Position numbers and translations under genes: made by a program. Source: Bacteroidaceae bacterium (GTDB lineage: Bacteria > Bacteroidota > Bacteroidia > Bacteroidales > Bacteroidaceae). From it: DNA of 58,493 nucleotides. Positions within the stretch are counted from its first letter, which is position 1; every line of letters begins with the position of its first letter. Shown in pieces: positions 8,717 through 16,824 of this stretch. The notes under the pieces are model-generated. The model was not told the DNA's origin and searched no databases. It saw nothing but the letters and a program-made list of their open reading frames with translations. The DNA lies in assembly GCA_017503645.1 (NCBI GenBank), contig JAFVSR010000005.1, positions 1 through 58,493 on the forward strand. The letters are read 5' to 3'.

Positions 8717-9142
8717 ATGACAACAATAAAACAGCTATCGATATTTATCGAGAACAAGAGCGGAACCCTCATAAAGGTACTCAACCTTCTGAGCGATGCT
8801 AAAATACAGATAATAGCATCAACCATAGCCGATACGCAGGACTATGGTATATACCGAGTGCTCTGCTCGGCGCCCCGTGAGGCTTTCACCATACTCAAGG
8901 AGAATGGTATAAACGTGCAGTTGACCGATGTGCTTGCCATAGCTATAGAGGACGAGCCCGGCAAGGCGGCCACAGCTATAAATGCACTCTCCGATGCAGG
9001 TGTGAATATCCTTTATATGTACTCGTTCCTGTGGCAAGGCAAAGGCGTGCTGGTTATGCGCACCGACAAGAGCGACGAGGCTATGCAGGTTATAGCCCGC
9101 AAGAGCATTATTCTATTAGATGAAGATAACTTCAAAAATTAA
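8717..9142 (+). CDS. Tandem ACT-domain protein
   Basis: A 141-residue protein made almost wholly of two ACT folds (about 4-66 and 70-138), the ligand-binding module that senses amino acids. It has no catalytic or DNA-binding domain. It is fitted between the two PaaK genes (26 bases after the first, 5 bases before the second), an arrangement known from other Bacteroidota and anaerobes. A plausible role is control of the oxidoreductase or ligases by an aromatic amino acid; that is inference from context. Confidence 0.85.
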   Translation: MTTIKQLSIFIENKSGTLIKVLNLLSDAKIQIIASTIADTQDYGIYRVLCSAPREAFTILKENGINVQLTDVLAIAIEDEPGKAATAINALSDAGVNILYMYSFLWQGKGVLVMRTDKSDEAMQVIARKSIILLDEDNFKN

Positions 9143-9147
9143 ACGTT

Positions 9148-10467
9148 ATGATATTCAATCCCGAAATGGAATGTATGTCCCGCGAGAATATGCGGGCATT
9201 GCAGACAGAACGTCTTATAGCCACTGTTAAACGCTGCTATGAGAATGTGCCTTTTTACAAGAAAAAGATGGACCAGAAGGGTGTTCGCCCCGAGGATATA
9301 AAATCAATCGACGACATCACCAAGTTGCCGTTTACCACCAAGTACGATTTGCGCGACGAGTATCCCTTTGGTCTGAATGCTGTACCTATGAGCGAGATAA
9401 AGCGTATTCACGCCTCGTCGGGAACAACAGGAAAGCCCGTGGTGGGTACATATACACAGAACGACCTCGACAATTGGGCCGAGTGTGTGGCACGCGTGCT
9501 TGCCGTGGGCGATGTGGGCCCGGGCGATGTGGTGCAGGTGTCATACGGGTACGGCCTCTTCACAGGAGGTTTGGGCGCGCACGATGGTGCAGCCAGGCTT
9601 GGTGCAGTGCAGTTGCCCACCTCATCGGGTAATTCCGAGAAGCAGGTGATGCTTATGCAGGATTTCGGTACCACTGCGCTCTGCTGCACACCTTCATATG
9701 CTCTTCACTTGGCCGAGGTTATGGAAAAATGCGGTATAAAGAAGGAGGACCTCAAACTGCGTGTGGGCTTCTTCGGTGCCGAGCCCTGGACCTGGGGCAT
9801 ACGTCGCGAACTGGAGAGCAAATTCGGCATAAAGGCAATCGATATCTACGGCCTTACCGAAATGTCGGGCCCAGGTGTGGGCGGCGAGTGCCAGTATCAG
9901 GATGGTACACACGTGTGGGAGGATATGTTCTACCCCGAGATTATAAACCCCGACACACTGGAGCCCGTGGCACCCGGTGAAAAGGGCGAGCTTGTGTTTA
10001 CATCGCTGTGCAAGGAGGCTATGCCCATTTTGCGTTACCGCACACGCGACCTCACCAACCTCATCTACGAAAAGTGTCGTTGTGGCCGCACCAGCGTGCG
10101 CATTGGTAAGATTCTCGGTCGCAGCGACGATATGCTCATTATTCGTGGCGTGAATGTATTCCCCAGCCAGATAGAGGCCATCCTCACCGAGTTCCCCGCC
10201 TTCACTCCCCAGTATTTCATTACCGTGGATAGAAAGCACAACGAGGATACATTTGACCTTGATGTGGAGTTGCGCCCCGACCTCTTCTCGCCCAACCCTG
10301 CACGACAAATGCCTTTCATCAAGTATCTTTACGACCGTCTGGTATCTGTCACCGGTATCAAGCCCAACATCCACATCCAGCCCCCCGGAACCATCGCTCG
10401 TTCTATGGGCAAGGCAAAGCACGTGCTCGACAAGCGCGATTTCTCGGATTGGGAAAAAGGAAAATAA
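9148..10467 (+). CDS. paaK: Phenylacetate-CoA ligase family protein (second copy)
   Basis: A 439-residue second PaaK-family ligase in the same operon. It has SSGTTGKPV (about 91-99), YGLTEMSGPG near 236 and GRSDDML near 327. It resembles the first copy along its whole length but differs in many positions, so the two probably prefer different arylacetates (phenylacetate, indoleacetate, 4-hydroxyphenylacetate). It is the last gene of the ior operon; its stop is followed within a few bases by a dispersed repeat element rather than a classical terminator. Confidence 0.88.
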   Translation: MIFNPEMECMSRENMRALQTERLIATVKRCYENVPFYKKKMDQKGVRPEDIKSIDDITKLPFTTKYDLRDEYPFGLNAVPMSEIKRIHASSGTTGKPVVGTYTQNDLDNWAECVARVLAVGDVGPGDVVQVSYGYGLFTGGLGAHDGAARLGAVQLPTSSGNSEKQVMLMQDFGTTALCCTPSYALHLAEVMEKCGIKKEDLKLRVGFFGAEPWTWGIRRELESKFGIKAIDIYGLTEMSGPGVGGECQYQDGTHVWEDMFYPEIINPDTLEPVAPGEKGELVFTSLCKEAMPILRYRTRDLTNLIYEKCRCGRTSVRIGKILGRSDDMLIIRGVNVFPSQIEAILTEFPAFTPQYFITVDRKHNEDTFDLDVELRPDLFSPNPARQMPFIKYLYDRLVSVTGIKPNIHIQPPGTIARSMGKAKHVLDKRDFSDWEKGK

Positions 10468-10470
10468 TAA

Positions 10471-10586
10471 AAAGAAGATGACTAAAAAGTGTATTTTTGC
10501 GTTACGCTTGCCTTCAAAATCCTCATTTACGCATAGTAAACTGCGGTTTTTCAGGCTGCGCAAGCCTTAAACTACATCTTTTTATT
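10471..10586. repeat. Dispersed intergenic repeat, short form
   Basis: It fills the gap between the convergent paaK and mlaF stops. From 10494 to 10586 it matches 46039-46131 with a single difference (A or T near 10533). The first part GATGACTAAAAAGTGTATTT (10477-10496) also recurs at 45947. The ends are imperfect inverted repeats (AAGAAGATG and CATCTTTTT), and TTTAC/GTAAA forms an internal hairpin. There is no transposase. It could be a MITE-like or REP-like element, or a two-way terminator. Confidence 0.8.
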
Positions 10587-11334
10587 TCTCGCCGGCCACC
10601 CTGCGCAGAATCTCGCTGGAGAAAAGGAAATCGTTAAGCAGCTTGTTGTCGGTGTGCAGTATGTCATCCTTGTTGCCCTCCCACGATATCTCGCCACCGG
10701 CAAGGAAGAGTATGTGGTCACCGATGTTCATAACCGAGTTCATATCGTGCGTGTTCACAATGGTGGTTATGTTATACTCCTTGGTGATGCCGTGTATCAG
10801 TTCGTCGATAATGAGTGAGGTCTTGGGGTCGAGGCCCGAATTAGGCTCGTCGCAAAAGAGGTAGCGCGGTTCAAGGGCTATGGCGCGGGCAATGGCTGCG
10901 CGCTTTTGCATTCCGCCCGACAGTTCCTCGGGGCTTTTGTCCTGTGCATCGAGCAGGTTCACACGTTCCAGGCAAAAGCGTGCGCGTTTAAGTCGCTCGT
11001 TGTATGTTTTGGTGGAGAACATATCGAGTGGGAACATCACGTTCTCTAATACACTCATAGAATCGAAAAGGGCTGCGCTCTGAAAAAGCATACCCATTTC
11101 GCGACGCAGCAAGTGACGCTCCTTCTTGTTGAACGTGAGCGCGTTGCGCCCGTCGTATAGCACTTTGCCTTTTTCGGGGTCCAGCAAGCCCACAATGCAT
11201 TTGAGGAGAACGGTCTTTCCGGCACCGCTCTGGCCAATGATGAGGCTTGTCTGCCCCTCTTCAAAGGTGGCGCTTATGTTGTTGAGCACCGTTTGAGTGC
11301 CAAACTGCTTGTGTATGTTCTGTATCTCTATCAT
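10582..11334 (-). CDS. mlaF: MlaF-type ABC transporter ATPase
   Basis: A 250-residue ATP-binding subunit of an MCE-type (Mla) phospholipid transporter at the inner membrane. Walker A GQSGAGKT is at 34-41, the signature LSGGM at 138-142, and Walker B LFCDEP at 159-164. The IARAIALEP and SGLDPKTS segments are typical of MlaF. It overlaps the permease gene by four bases (ATGA), so the two are translationally coupled. The substrate-binding MlaD partner usually follows, but here the operon ends and the convergent paaK gene begins. Confidence 0.9.
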   Translation of the reverse strand: MIEIQNIHKQFGTQTVLNNISATFEEGQTSLIIGQSGAGKTVLLKCIVGLLDPEKGKVLYDGRNALTFNKKERHLLRREMGMLFQSAALFDSMSVLENVMFPLDMFSTKTYNERLKRARFCLERVNLLDAQDKSPEELSGGMQKRAAIARAIALEPRYLFCDEPNSGLDPKTSLIIDELIHGITKEYNITTIVNTHDMNSVMNIGDHILFLAGGEISWEGNKDDILHTDNKLLNDFLFSSEILRRVAGEK

Positions 11335-12080
11335 TGCATAAGTAGCTGGGTTAGTACAATGTCGGCAAACAGGATGAGCGCGCTGCAGCTCACCACCGAA
11401 TCGGTGCTTGCCTTGCCCACCTCAATGGAGCCGCCCTCCACGGTGTAGCCGTAGAACGATGCCACCGAGGTAATGATGTAGGCAAAAAATATGGCCTTTA
11501 TTATGCTGCACCATATGTACCATTGCTGAAACTCATATTGCAGGCCGCAGGTGAGGTCGTCGGGTGTCATTATGCCGGTGAAAAAGCCTATTGCATATGC
11601 TCCCACAATGCCCGCCACTATGCTGAATATAACCAATATTGGTATCATTGCTATGAGGGCTGTCACCTTGGGCATTATGAGGAAATTGGCCGAGTTCACT
11701 CCCATTATCTCCAATGCATCTATCTGCTGTGTCACGCGCATTGTGCCTATCTCCGATGTTATGTTCGAACCCACCTTGCCGGCAAGTATAAGGCACATAA
11801 TGGAGGATGAAAACTCGAGCAGCATAATCTCGCGGGTGGCATATCCCACCACGAATTTGGGCATCCAGGCGTTTTCAATGTTCAGTTTCATCTGAATGCA
11901 TATAACCGCTCCTATGAAGAATGAAATGAGCAGCACAATGGGTATGGAGTCTATTCCCAGCTGGAATATCTCGCGCATTGTCTGGCGCATAAATATCCTG
12001 CCACTTTCGGGGCGGGCGAATACGCGGCGCATAAGCAACAGATAGCTGCCGAATGTCTTTATGGATTTTGCTATAAACAT
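11331..12080 (-). CDS. mlaE: MlaE-type ABC transporter permease
   Basis: A 249-residue permease of the MlaE/YrbE family with five or six membrane segments. It shows the conserved IGVDSIPIV-like region (here LGIDSIPIV, about 42-50), a glutamate-rich cytoplasmic turn, and the EIGTMRVTQQIDALE segment near 131-145 that is diagnostic for the family. Together with MlaF it moves phospholipids between the membranes to keep outer-membrane asymmetry. It is the first gene of a two-gene operon and its promoter faces that of lptB. Confidence 0.9.
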   Translation of the reverse strand: MFIAKSIKTFGSYLLLMRRVFARPESGRIFMRQTMREIFQLGIDSIPIVLLISFFIGAVICIQMKLNIENAWMPKFVVGYATREIMLLEFSSSIMCLILAGKVGSNITSEIGTMRVTQQIDALEIMGVNSANFLIMPKVTALIAMIPILVIFSIVAGIVGAYAIGFFTGIMTPDDLTCGLQYEFQQWYIWCSIIKAIFFAYIITSVASFYGYTVEGGSIEVGKASTDSVVSCSALILFADIVLTQLLMQ

Positions 12081-12100
12081 TTATCTTCTGTTTTCGTGTG

Positions 12101-12108
12101 CGAAGATA
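12101..12108 (-). promoter_or_regulatory. Promoter -7 box of mlaE-mlaF
   Basis: The complement reads TATCTTCG, a common variant of TAnnTTTG, 21 bases upstream of the mlaE start. No good TTTG is seen at the usual distance. Confidence 0.45.
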
Positions 12109-12277
12109 CTATTTTTATCTGTCAATAGCATCCGTTGCGCTCTGTTTTATGTTTTTTTGGCTTTGAAAAAGACATAATTGGCAGCCGACGGGCGCAAAAA
12201 CAGTTACAACGATGCTCCAAAACGGGGCTGCGCTTCCAAAACTTGCGGCAAATGTTGGGCGTAAACCAAAAATGCAT

Positions 12278-12285
12278 TATCTTCG
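12278..12285 (+). promoter_or_regulatory. Promoter -7 box of lptB
   Basis: TATCTTCG just upstream of lptB. It places the transcript start near 12292 and so excludes the in-frame ATG at 12212 as the real start of that gene. Confidence 0.5.
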
Positions 12286-12304
12286 CCACAAAATATGTAA
12301 GAAA

Positions 12305-13096
12305 ATGGTTGCATTTGCTGAAAATGAGAATATATCCGCAACTCCCGAGCGTATGGTGTTGCGCACCGAGAACCTTGTGAAACGCTACGGCAAGCGTACC
12401 GTTGTGAACAACGTATCCTTCGATGTGAAGCAGGGTGAGATTGTGGGCCTCCTGGGGCCGAATGGTGCCGGCAAAACAACCTCGTTCTATATGACAACGG
12501 GGCTTGTGGTACCCAACGATGGTAAAATATTCCTCAACGATACCGAAATTACAAATTTCCCCGTGTACAAGCGTGCCCGCATAGGTGTGGGTTATTTGGC
12601 GCAGGAGGCAAGCGTGTTCCGCAAAATGACGGTGGAAGACAACATTGCATCGGTGTTGGAGCTCACAAACAAGCCCAAGGAGTACCAGAAGGAGAAACTC
12701 GAAAGCCTCATAGAGGAGTTTCGCCTGCAGAAGGTGCGCAAGAATCTTGGCGACCGCCTTTCGGGTGGTGAACGCCGCCGCACCGAGATTGCCCGCTGCC
12801 TGGCCATAGACCCCAAATTCATTATGCTTGACGAGCCTTTTGCGGGTGTCGATCCCATTGCCGTGGAGGATATCCAGTACATAGTGTGGAAACTCAAAGA
12901 TAAGAACATCGGTATTCTCATTACCGACCACAACGTGCAGGAGACGCTGAGCATTACCGACCGCGCCTATCTGTTGTTCGAGGGAAGAATACTCTTCGAG
13001 GGTACCCCCGAGGTGCTTGCCGAGAACCCTGTAGTGCGCGAAAAGTATCTTGGCCGCGATTTTGTACTGCGCAAACGCGAATTTCAGATAGATTAG
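12305..13096 (+). CDS. lptB: LPS export ABC transporter ATPase LptB
   Basis: A 263-residue ATPase that drives extraction of lipopolysaccharide from the inner membrane with LptF/G/C. Walker A GPNGAGKT is at 51-58, signature LSGGE at 152-156, Walker B FIMLDEP at 172-178, and the D-loop GVDP follows. The run [13 protein letters not shown] is typical of LptB. The frame is open upstream to 12212, but the promoter at 12278 favours 12305 or the ATG at 12353 (247 residues, close to the usual length). It is transcribed alone, divergent from mlaE, and ends at a terminator. Confidence 0.93.
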   Translation: MVAFAENENISATPERMVLRTENLVKRYGKRTVVNNVSFDVKQGEIVGLLGPNGAGKTTSFYMTTGLVVPNDGKIFLNDTEITNFPVYKRARIGVGYLAQEASVFRKMTVEDNIASVLELTNKPKEYQKEKLESLIEEFRLQKVRKNLGDRLSGGERRRTEIARCLAIDPKFIMLDEPFAGVDPIAVEDIQYIVWKLKDKNIGILITDHNVQETLSITDRAYLLFEGRILFEGTPEVLAENPVVREKYLGRDFVLRKREFQID

Positions 13097-13124
13097 CATA
13101 GAACGGTTCTAAATAATGTAATGG

Positions 13125-13174
13125 GCGGCAAGGTTGCAAATTGTCAAAACAGCAACCTTGCCGCTATGCTTTTT
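13125..13174 (+). terminator. Terminator of lptB
   Basis: A perfect 13-bp stem (13125-13137 with 13152-13164), then TATGC and five T residues. Confidence 0.85.
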
Positions 13175-13247
13175 ATGTAAATTGGCTTGCCCTTTTGTCA
13201 TTTTTGCTCCTTTTTTTTGACTAAAAACGAGCAAAAAGGGGATTTTT

Positions 13248-13279
13248 TTTGATTATCTCCCCAATAAGTTGTAATTTTG
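13248..13279 (+). promoter_or_regulatory. Promoter of tig-clpP-clpX
   Basis: TTTG at 13248-13251, then 20 bases, then TAATTTTG at 13272-13279: a full match to the Bacteroidota housekeeping consensus. The predicted start near 13286 leaves a leader of about 37 bases and supports the ATG at 13323 as the tig start. Just upstream a 9-bp inverted repeat (13201-13209 with 13229-13237) may be a further terminator or an operator. Confidence 0.8.
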
Positions 13280-13322
13280 CAGGCCTAATTTGGGTTTAGT
13301 ATATTATTATAAAATTAAATAT

Positions 13323-14672
13323 ATGGAATTTACATTTAAAAACTCAGACGCTACAAGCGCAATTCTGACAGTGAAAATTCAGGAGGCCGACTATGCCTCT
13401 TTGGTTGAGAAACAGCTAAAGACAATCCGCCAGAAGGCCAACATCCCCGGTTTCCGTCCCGGTATGGTTCCTATGGGCTTGGTAAAAAAGCAGTATGGCA
13501 CAGCCGTTAAAGCCGAGGAGATTAACAAACTGCTGCAGACAAAAATCTTTGAGTACATCAAGGAGAACAAGGTTGATATGCTTGGCGAGCCCCTTCCCAT
13601 CGAGGAGCAGCAGGCTGCTATCGATATGGTAAACGACACAGAGTTTACATTTGAGTTCGAGATTGCTCTTGCTCCCAAGTTCGATGCCACTCTCACCGCA
13701 GACGACAAGCTCGCATATTACAAGATACAGCCCACCGACGAGATGATTGACTCTCAGGTACAGGCCTATGCACAGCGTTGCGGCGAGTACAAGCAGGTTG
13801 AGAGCTACGAGGATAAGGATATGCTCAAGGGTTCTTTGGTTGAGGCTGCCGAGGAGGGTATCAGCGTTAAGGATGCTGTTATGATGCCTACATATATGAA
13901 GAACGACGAGCAGAAGGCTCTCTTTGCAGGTGCCAAGGTGGGCGATGTCATCACATTCAACCCCACAACCGCATTCGATGGCAGCGAGGCCGAGCTTGCT
14001 TCTCTTTTGAAGATTGAAAAGAGCGAGGTTGCCGCTCACGCAGGCGAGTTCACCTTCACTATTTCCGAAATCACACGCTTCGTTGCAAGCGAGTTGAACC
14101 AGAATGTGTTCGACGCTGCATTTGGCAAGGACACTGTTAAGAGTGAGGAGGAGTTCCGCGCTAAAATAGGCGAGCAGATTTCAGAGCGTTTTGCAGTTGA
14201 CAGCGACTACAAACTCTTGCTCGATACACGCAGCTACCTTATGGAGCGCATTGGCAAGATGGAGTTCCCCGAGGCTCTCTTGCGTCGCATTATGGAGATG
14301 AATAAGGCCGAGGGTGCCGAGAGCATCAGCGAGGAGGATTTCCAGAAGAGCATCACAGAACTCTCTTGGCACCTTATCAAGGAGCAGCTTGCCAAGAAAT
14401 TCGAGGTTAAGATAGACGACAACGACGTTCTGGCTGTAGCCAAGGCTGCCACACGCGACCAGTTTATGCAGTATGGTATGGGCAACGTTCCCGAGGAGCT
14501 TCTGGAGAACTATGCAACAGGTATGCTCAAGCAGGAGAAAACACGCGAGGCTCTTATCAACCGCGCTGTCGACATTAAACTCATCGAGGCTGTAAAGAGC
14601 ACCGTTACATTGAACGAGGAGCAGATTTCCGTTGAGGATTTCAACAAAAAGCTCGCCGAGAACGATAAATAA
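13323..14672 (+). CDS. tig: Trigger factor
   Basis: A 449-residue ribosome-bound chaperone and prolyl isomerase that meets nascent chains at the exit tunnel. The ribosome-docking loop GFRPGMVP is at 43-50, within an N-terminal domain of about 120 residues. A diverged FKBP-like middle domain and a long helical C-terminal domain follow. The codon choice (many GCT, TTC, AAG) suggests strong expression. It heads the tig-clpP-clpX cluster, an order conserved from proteobacteria to Bacteroidota. An in-frame TTG at 13290 is rejected as start because it falls almost on the transcript start. Confidence 0.95.
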   Translation: MEFTFKNSDATSAILTVKIQEADYASLVEKQLKTIRQKANIPGFRPGMVPMGLVKKQYGTAVKAEEINKLLQTKIFEYIKENKVDMLGEPLPIEEQQAAIDMVNDTEFTFEFEIALAPKFDATLTADDKLAYYKIQPTDEMIDSQVQAYAQRCGEYKQVESYEDKDMLKGSLVEAAEEGISVKDAVMMPTYMKNDEQKALFAGAKVGDVITFNPTTAFDGSEAELASLLKIEKSEVAAHAGEFTFTISEITRFVASELNQNVFDAAFGKDTVKSEEEFRAKIGEQISERFAVDSDYKLLLDTRSYLMERIGKMEFPEALLRRIMEMNKAEGAESISEEDFQKSITELSWHLIKEQLAKKFEVKIDDNDVLAVAKAATRDQFMQYGMGNVPEELLENYATGMLKQEKTREALINRAVDIKLIEAVKSTVTLNEEQISVEDFNKKLAENDK

Positions 14673-14702
14673 TATAAATAAGATTGTAAAACCGTGTTGA
14701 TT

Positions 14703-15371
14703 ATGAAGGATGATTTCAGAAAATATGCTACCAAGCATTTGGGAATGAGCAGTATGGTGCTCGACGATGTGCTCAAAGTGCAGTCGCAGTATCTTAACCC
14801 CTACATTTTGGAGGAGCGTCAGTTGAACGTGACTCAGATGGATGTGTTCTCTCGTCTGATGATGGACAGAATCATCTTTCTTGGAACACAGATTGACGAC
14901 TACACTGCAAACACATTGCAGGCGCAGCTGCTCTACCTCGATTCGGTAGATAACAGCAAGGATATCTCTATCTACATAAACTCGCCCGGTGGCTCTGTGT
15001 ATGCAGGCTTGGGTATATACGACACAATGCAGTTCATTGGCAGCGATGTGGCCACCATCTGTACAGGTATGGCTGCAAGTATGGCTGCCGTGCTGTTGGT
15101 GTCGGGTGCCGAAGGCAAACGCTCGGCGCTCACACACAGCCGTGTGATGATTCATCAGCCCCTTGGCGGAGTGCAGGGCCAGGCCAGCGATATTGAAATT
15201 ACAGCCCGTGAAATTCAGAAACTGAAGAACGAGTTGTACACCATCATTGCCGACCACAGCCACCAACCCTTTGACAAAGTGTGGGCCGACAGCGACCGCG
15301 ACTACTGGATGACCGCTGCCGAGGCCAAGGAGTATGGTATGATAGACAATGTGCTTTCGCGTAAAAAATAA
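14703..15371 (+). CDS. clpP: ATP-dependent Clp protease proteolytic subunit
   Basis: A 222-residue serine protease that forms the 14-subunit chamber of ClpXP. The nucleophile is Ser126 in [10 protein letters not shown] and the general base His151 in SRVMIHQP; a helix with SPGGSVYAG near 94-102 marks the fold. Length fits, allowing a short N-terminal extension. Upstream in-frame GTG/TTG codons at 14694 and 14697 are possible, but the ATG at 14703 is preferred. It is 30 bases after tig and only 2 bases before clpX. Confidence 0.96.
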   Translation: MKDDFRKYATKHLGMSSMVLDDVLKVQSQYLNPYILEERQLNVTQMDVFSRLMMDRIIFLGTQIDDYTANTLQAQLLYLDSVDNSKDISIYINSPGGSVYAGLGIYDTMQFIGSDVATICTGMAASMAAVLLVSGAEGKRSALTHSRVMIHQPLGGVQGQASDIEITAREIQKLKNELYTIIADHSHQPFDKVWADSDRDYWMTAAEAKEYGMIDNVLSRKK

Positions 15372-15373
15372 TT

Positions 15374-16597
15374 ATGGCCGAAAAGAACAAGAAACGTTGT
15401 AGCTTTTGCGGCAGAACAGAGGACCAGGTGGCGCTGCTTATGACCGGAATGACCGGCTATATATGCAACGACTGCGTGGAGCAGGCGCATAATATATTGC
15501 GCGAAGAGGCTCTCTTGCCCAAAAGCGATTTCGAAATGAAGGAGTTGCCCAAGCCCAAAGATATAAAGGCGTTCCTCGATGAATATGTGATAGGGCAGGA
15601 TGCGGCAAAATGTGCGTTGGCAGTGTCGGTCTATAACCACTACAAGCGTCTGTTGCAACGCGACAGCGGCGACGATGTAGAGATAGAAAAGAGCAACATA
15701 GTGATGGTGGGCAGCACGGGAACAGGTAAAACCCTCCTTGCCCGCACCATCGCCCGCTTGCTCAAAGTGCCCTTTACTATAGTAGATGCCACGGTGCTTA
15801 CCGAGGCCGGTTATGTGGGCGAGGATATCGAGAGTATTCTCACGCGTCTGTTGCAGGTTGCCGACTATAATGTGGAGGCTGCCGAGCGCGGTATTGTATT
15901 TATAGACGAGATAGACAAGATTGCCCGCAAGAGCGACAATCCCTCTATTACGCGCGATGTGAGTGGCGAGGGCGTGCAGCAGGGCCTTTTGAAACTGCTC
16001 GAGGGCTCGGTGGTGAACGTGCCGCCACAGGGTGGTCGCAAGCACCCCGACCAAAAGATGATTCCCGTGAACACAAAGCACATATTGTTTATATGCGGCG
16101 GTGCGTTCGACGGCATAGAGAAGAAAATTGCACAGAGGCTCAATACCCACATAGTCGGTTACAACTCGGTGCAGAACAGCTTCAAGATAGACAAGGGTGA
16201 TATGATGCAGTATGTCACTCCTCAGGATTTGCGCTCCTTTGGCCTTATACCCGAGATTGTGGGGCGCTTGCCCATTCTCACGTCGTTGCGCCCGCTCGAC
16301 CGCGGTGCGTTGCGCAATATTCTTACCGAGCCTAAAAATTCCATAATAAAGCAGTATATAAGGCTTATGGAGATGGATGGCGTGGAGTTGTCGTTCGACA
16401 GCGATGCCCTCGATTACATAGTGGATATGGCTGTGGAATATAAGTTGGGAGCCCGTGGGTTGCGCTCCATTGTAGAGTCTATAATGCAGGATAAGATGTT
16501 CGAGATTCCGTCGAGCGGCGAAAGAACCTGTGTTATCACGAAAGCGTATGCCCAGGAGCAGATGGCGAAGAACGGCGCTTTAAGCGCAATGGCATAA
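15374..16597 (+). CDS. clpX: ATP-dependent Clp protease ATP-binding subunit ClpX
   Basis: A 407-residue AAA+ unfoldase that feeds substrates to ClpP. The N-terminal zinc-binding domain uses Cys9, Cys12, Cys31 and Cys34. Walker A GSTGTGKT is at 113-120, Walker B IVFIDE at 174-179, and the sensor-2 region reads [10 protein letters not shown] near 358. The ClpP-docking loop, IGF in Escherichia coli, is represented by IVGYN at 260-264. The stop is followed by a 15-bp terminator, closing the tig-clpP-clpX unit. Confidence 0.97.
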   Translation: MAEKNKKRCSFCGRTEDQVALLMTGMTGYICNDCVEQAHNILREEALLPKSDFEMKELPKPKDIKAFLDEYVIGQDAAKCALAVSVYNHYKRLLQRDSGDDVEIEKSNIVMVGSTGTGKTLLARTIARLLKVPFTIVDATVLTEAGYVGEDIESILTRLLQVADYNVEAAERGIVFIDEIDKIARKSDNPSITRDVSGEGVQQGLLKLLEGSVVNVPPQGGRKHPDQKMIPVNTKHILFICGGAFDGIEKKIAQRLNTHIVGYNSVQNSFKIDKGDMMQYVTPQDLRSFGLIPEIVGRLPILTSLRPLDRGALRNILTEPKNSIIKQYIRLMEMDGVELSFDSDALDYIVDMAVEYKLGARGLRSIVESIMQDKMFEIPSSGERTCVITKAYAQEQMAKNGALSAMA

Positions 16598-16602
16598 ATG
16601 AC

Positions 16603-16636
16603 AAAATACCCTCTCGGTGCACCGAGAGGGTATTTT
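16603..16636 (+). terminator. Terminator of tig-clpP-clpX
   Basis: AAAATACCCTCTCGG and its complement pair across a four-base TGCA loop (16603-16617 with 16622-16636). The right arm ends in TTTT. Confidence 0.9.
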
Positions 16637-16768
16637 GTAAAATGTGCGCAAAGTTTTTCTCGGGGGTGATAAATATGTTCGTGCAGGCCGGTGTCGGCGC
16701 GTTTCATTGGCTGTCGCCAAAATAAATGATTACACAAGAGAAATATATTGAAAAATATATTGGAAAAA

Positions 16769-16801
16769 TTTGGCGGTTTAGTAGAGATATTTATAACTTT
16801 G
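16769..16801 (+). promoter_or_regulatory. Promoter of recQ-guaB
   Basis: TTTG at 16769-16772, 21 bases, TAACTTTG at 16794-16801: a full consensus match, 23 bases before the recQ start. Confidence 0.8.
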
Positions 16802-16824
16802 TTAGCAAATAGGCATATTGTAAA

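Noticed and set aside
7650-8726. Long minus-strand frame of 358 residues opposite paaK
   Set aside because: Fully antisense to a clear paaK gene; His/Ala-rich composition typical of a shadow frame.
10471-10563. Peptide MRSLKNRSLL... encoded on the minus strand of the repeat
   Set aside because: The frame is kept in both copies but starts without ATG and merges into antisense frames; more likely a by-product of repeat identity than a gene.
12212-12304. N-terminal extension of lptB from the ATG at 12212
   Set aside because: It lies upstream of the predicted transcript start and has no counterpart in LptB proteins.
14181-15266. Long minus-strand frame of 361 residues opposite tig and clpP
   Set aside because: Antisense to two certain genes; no family features.
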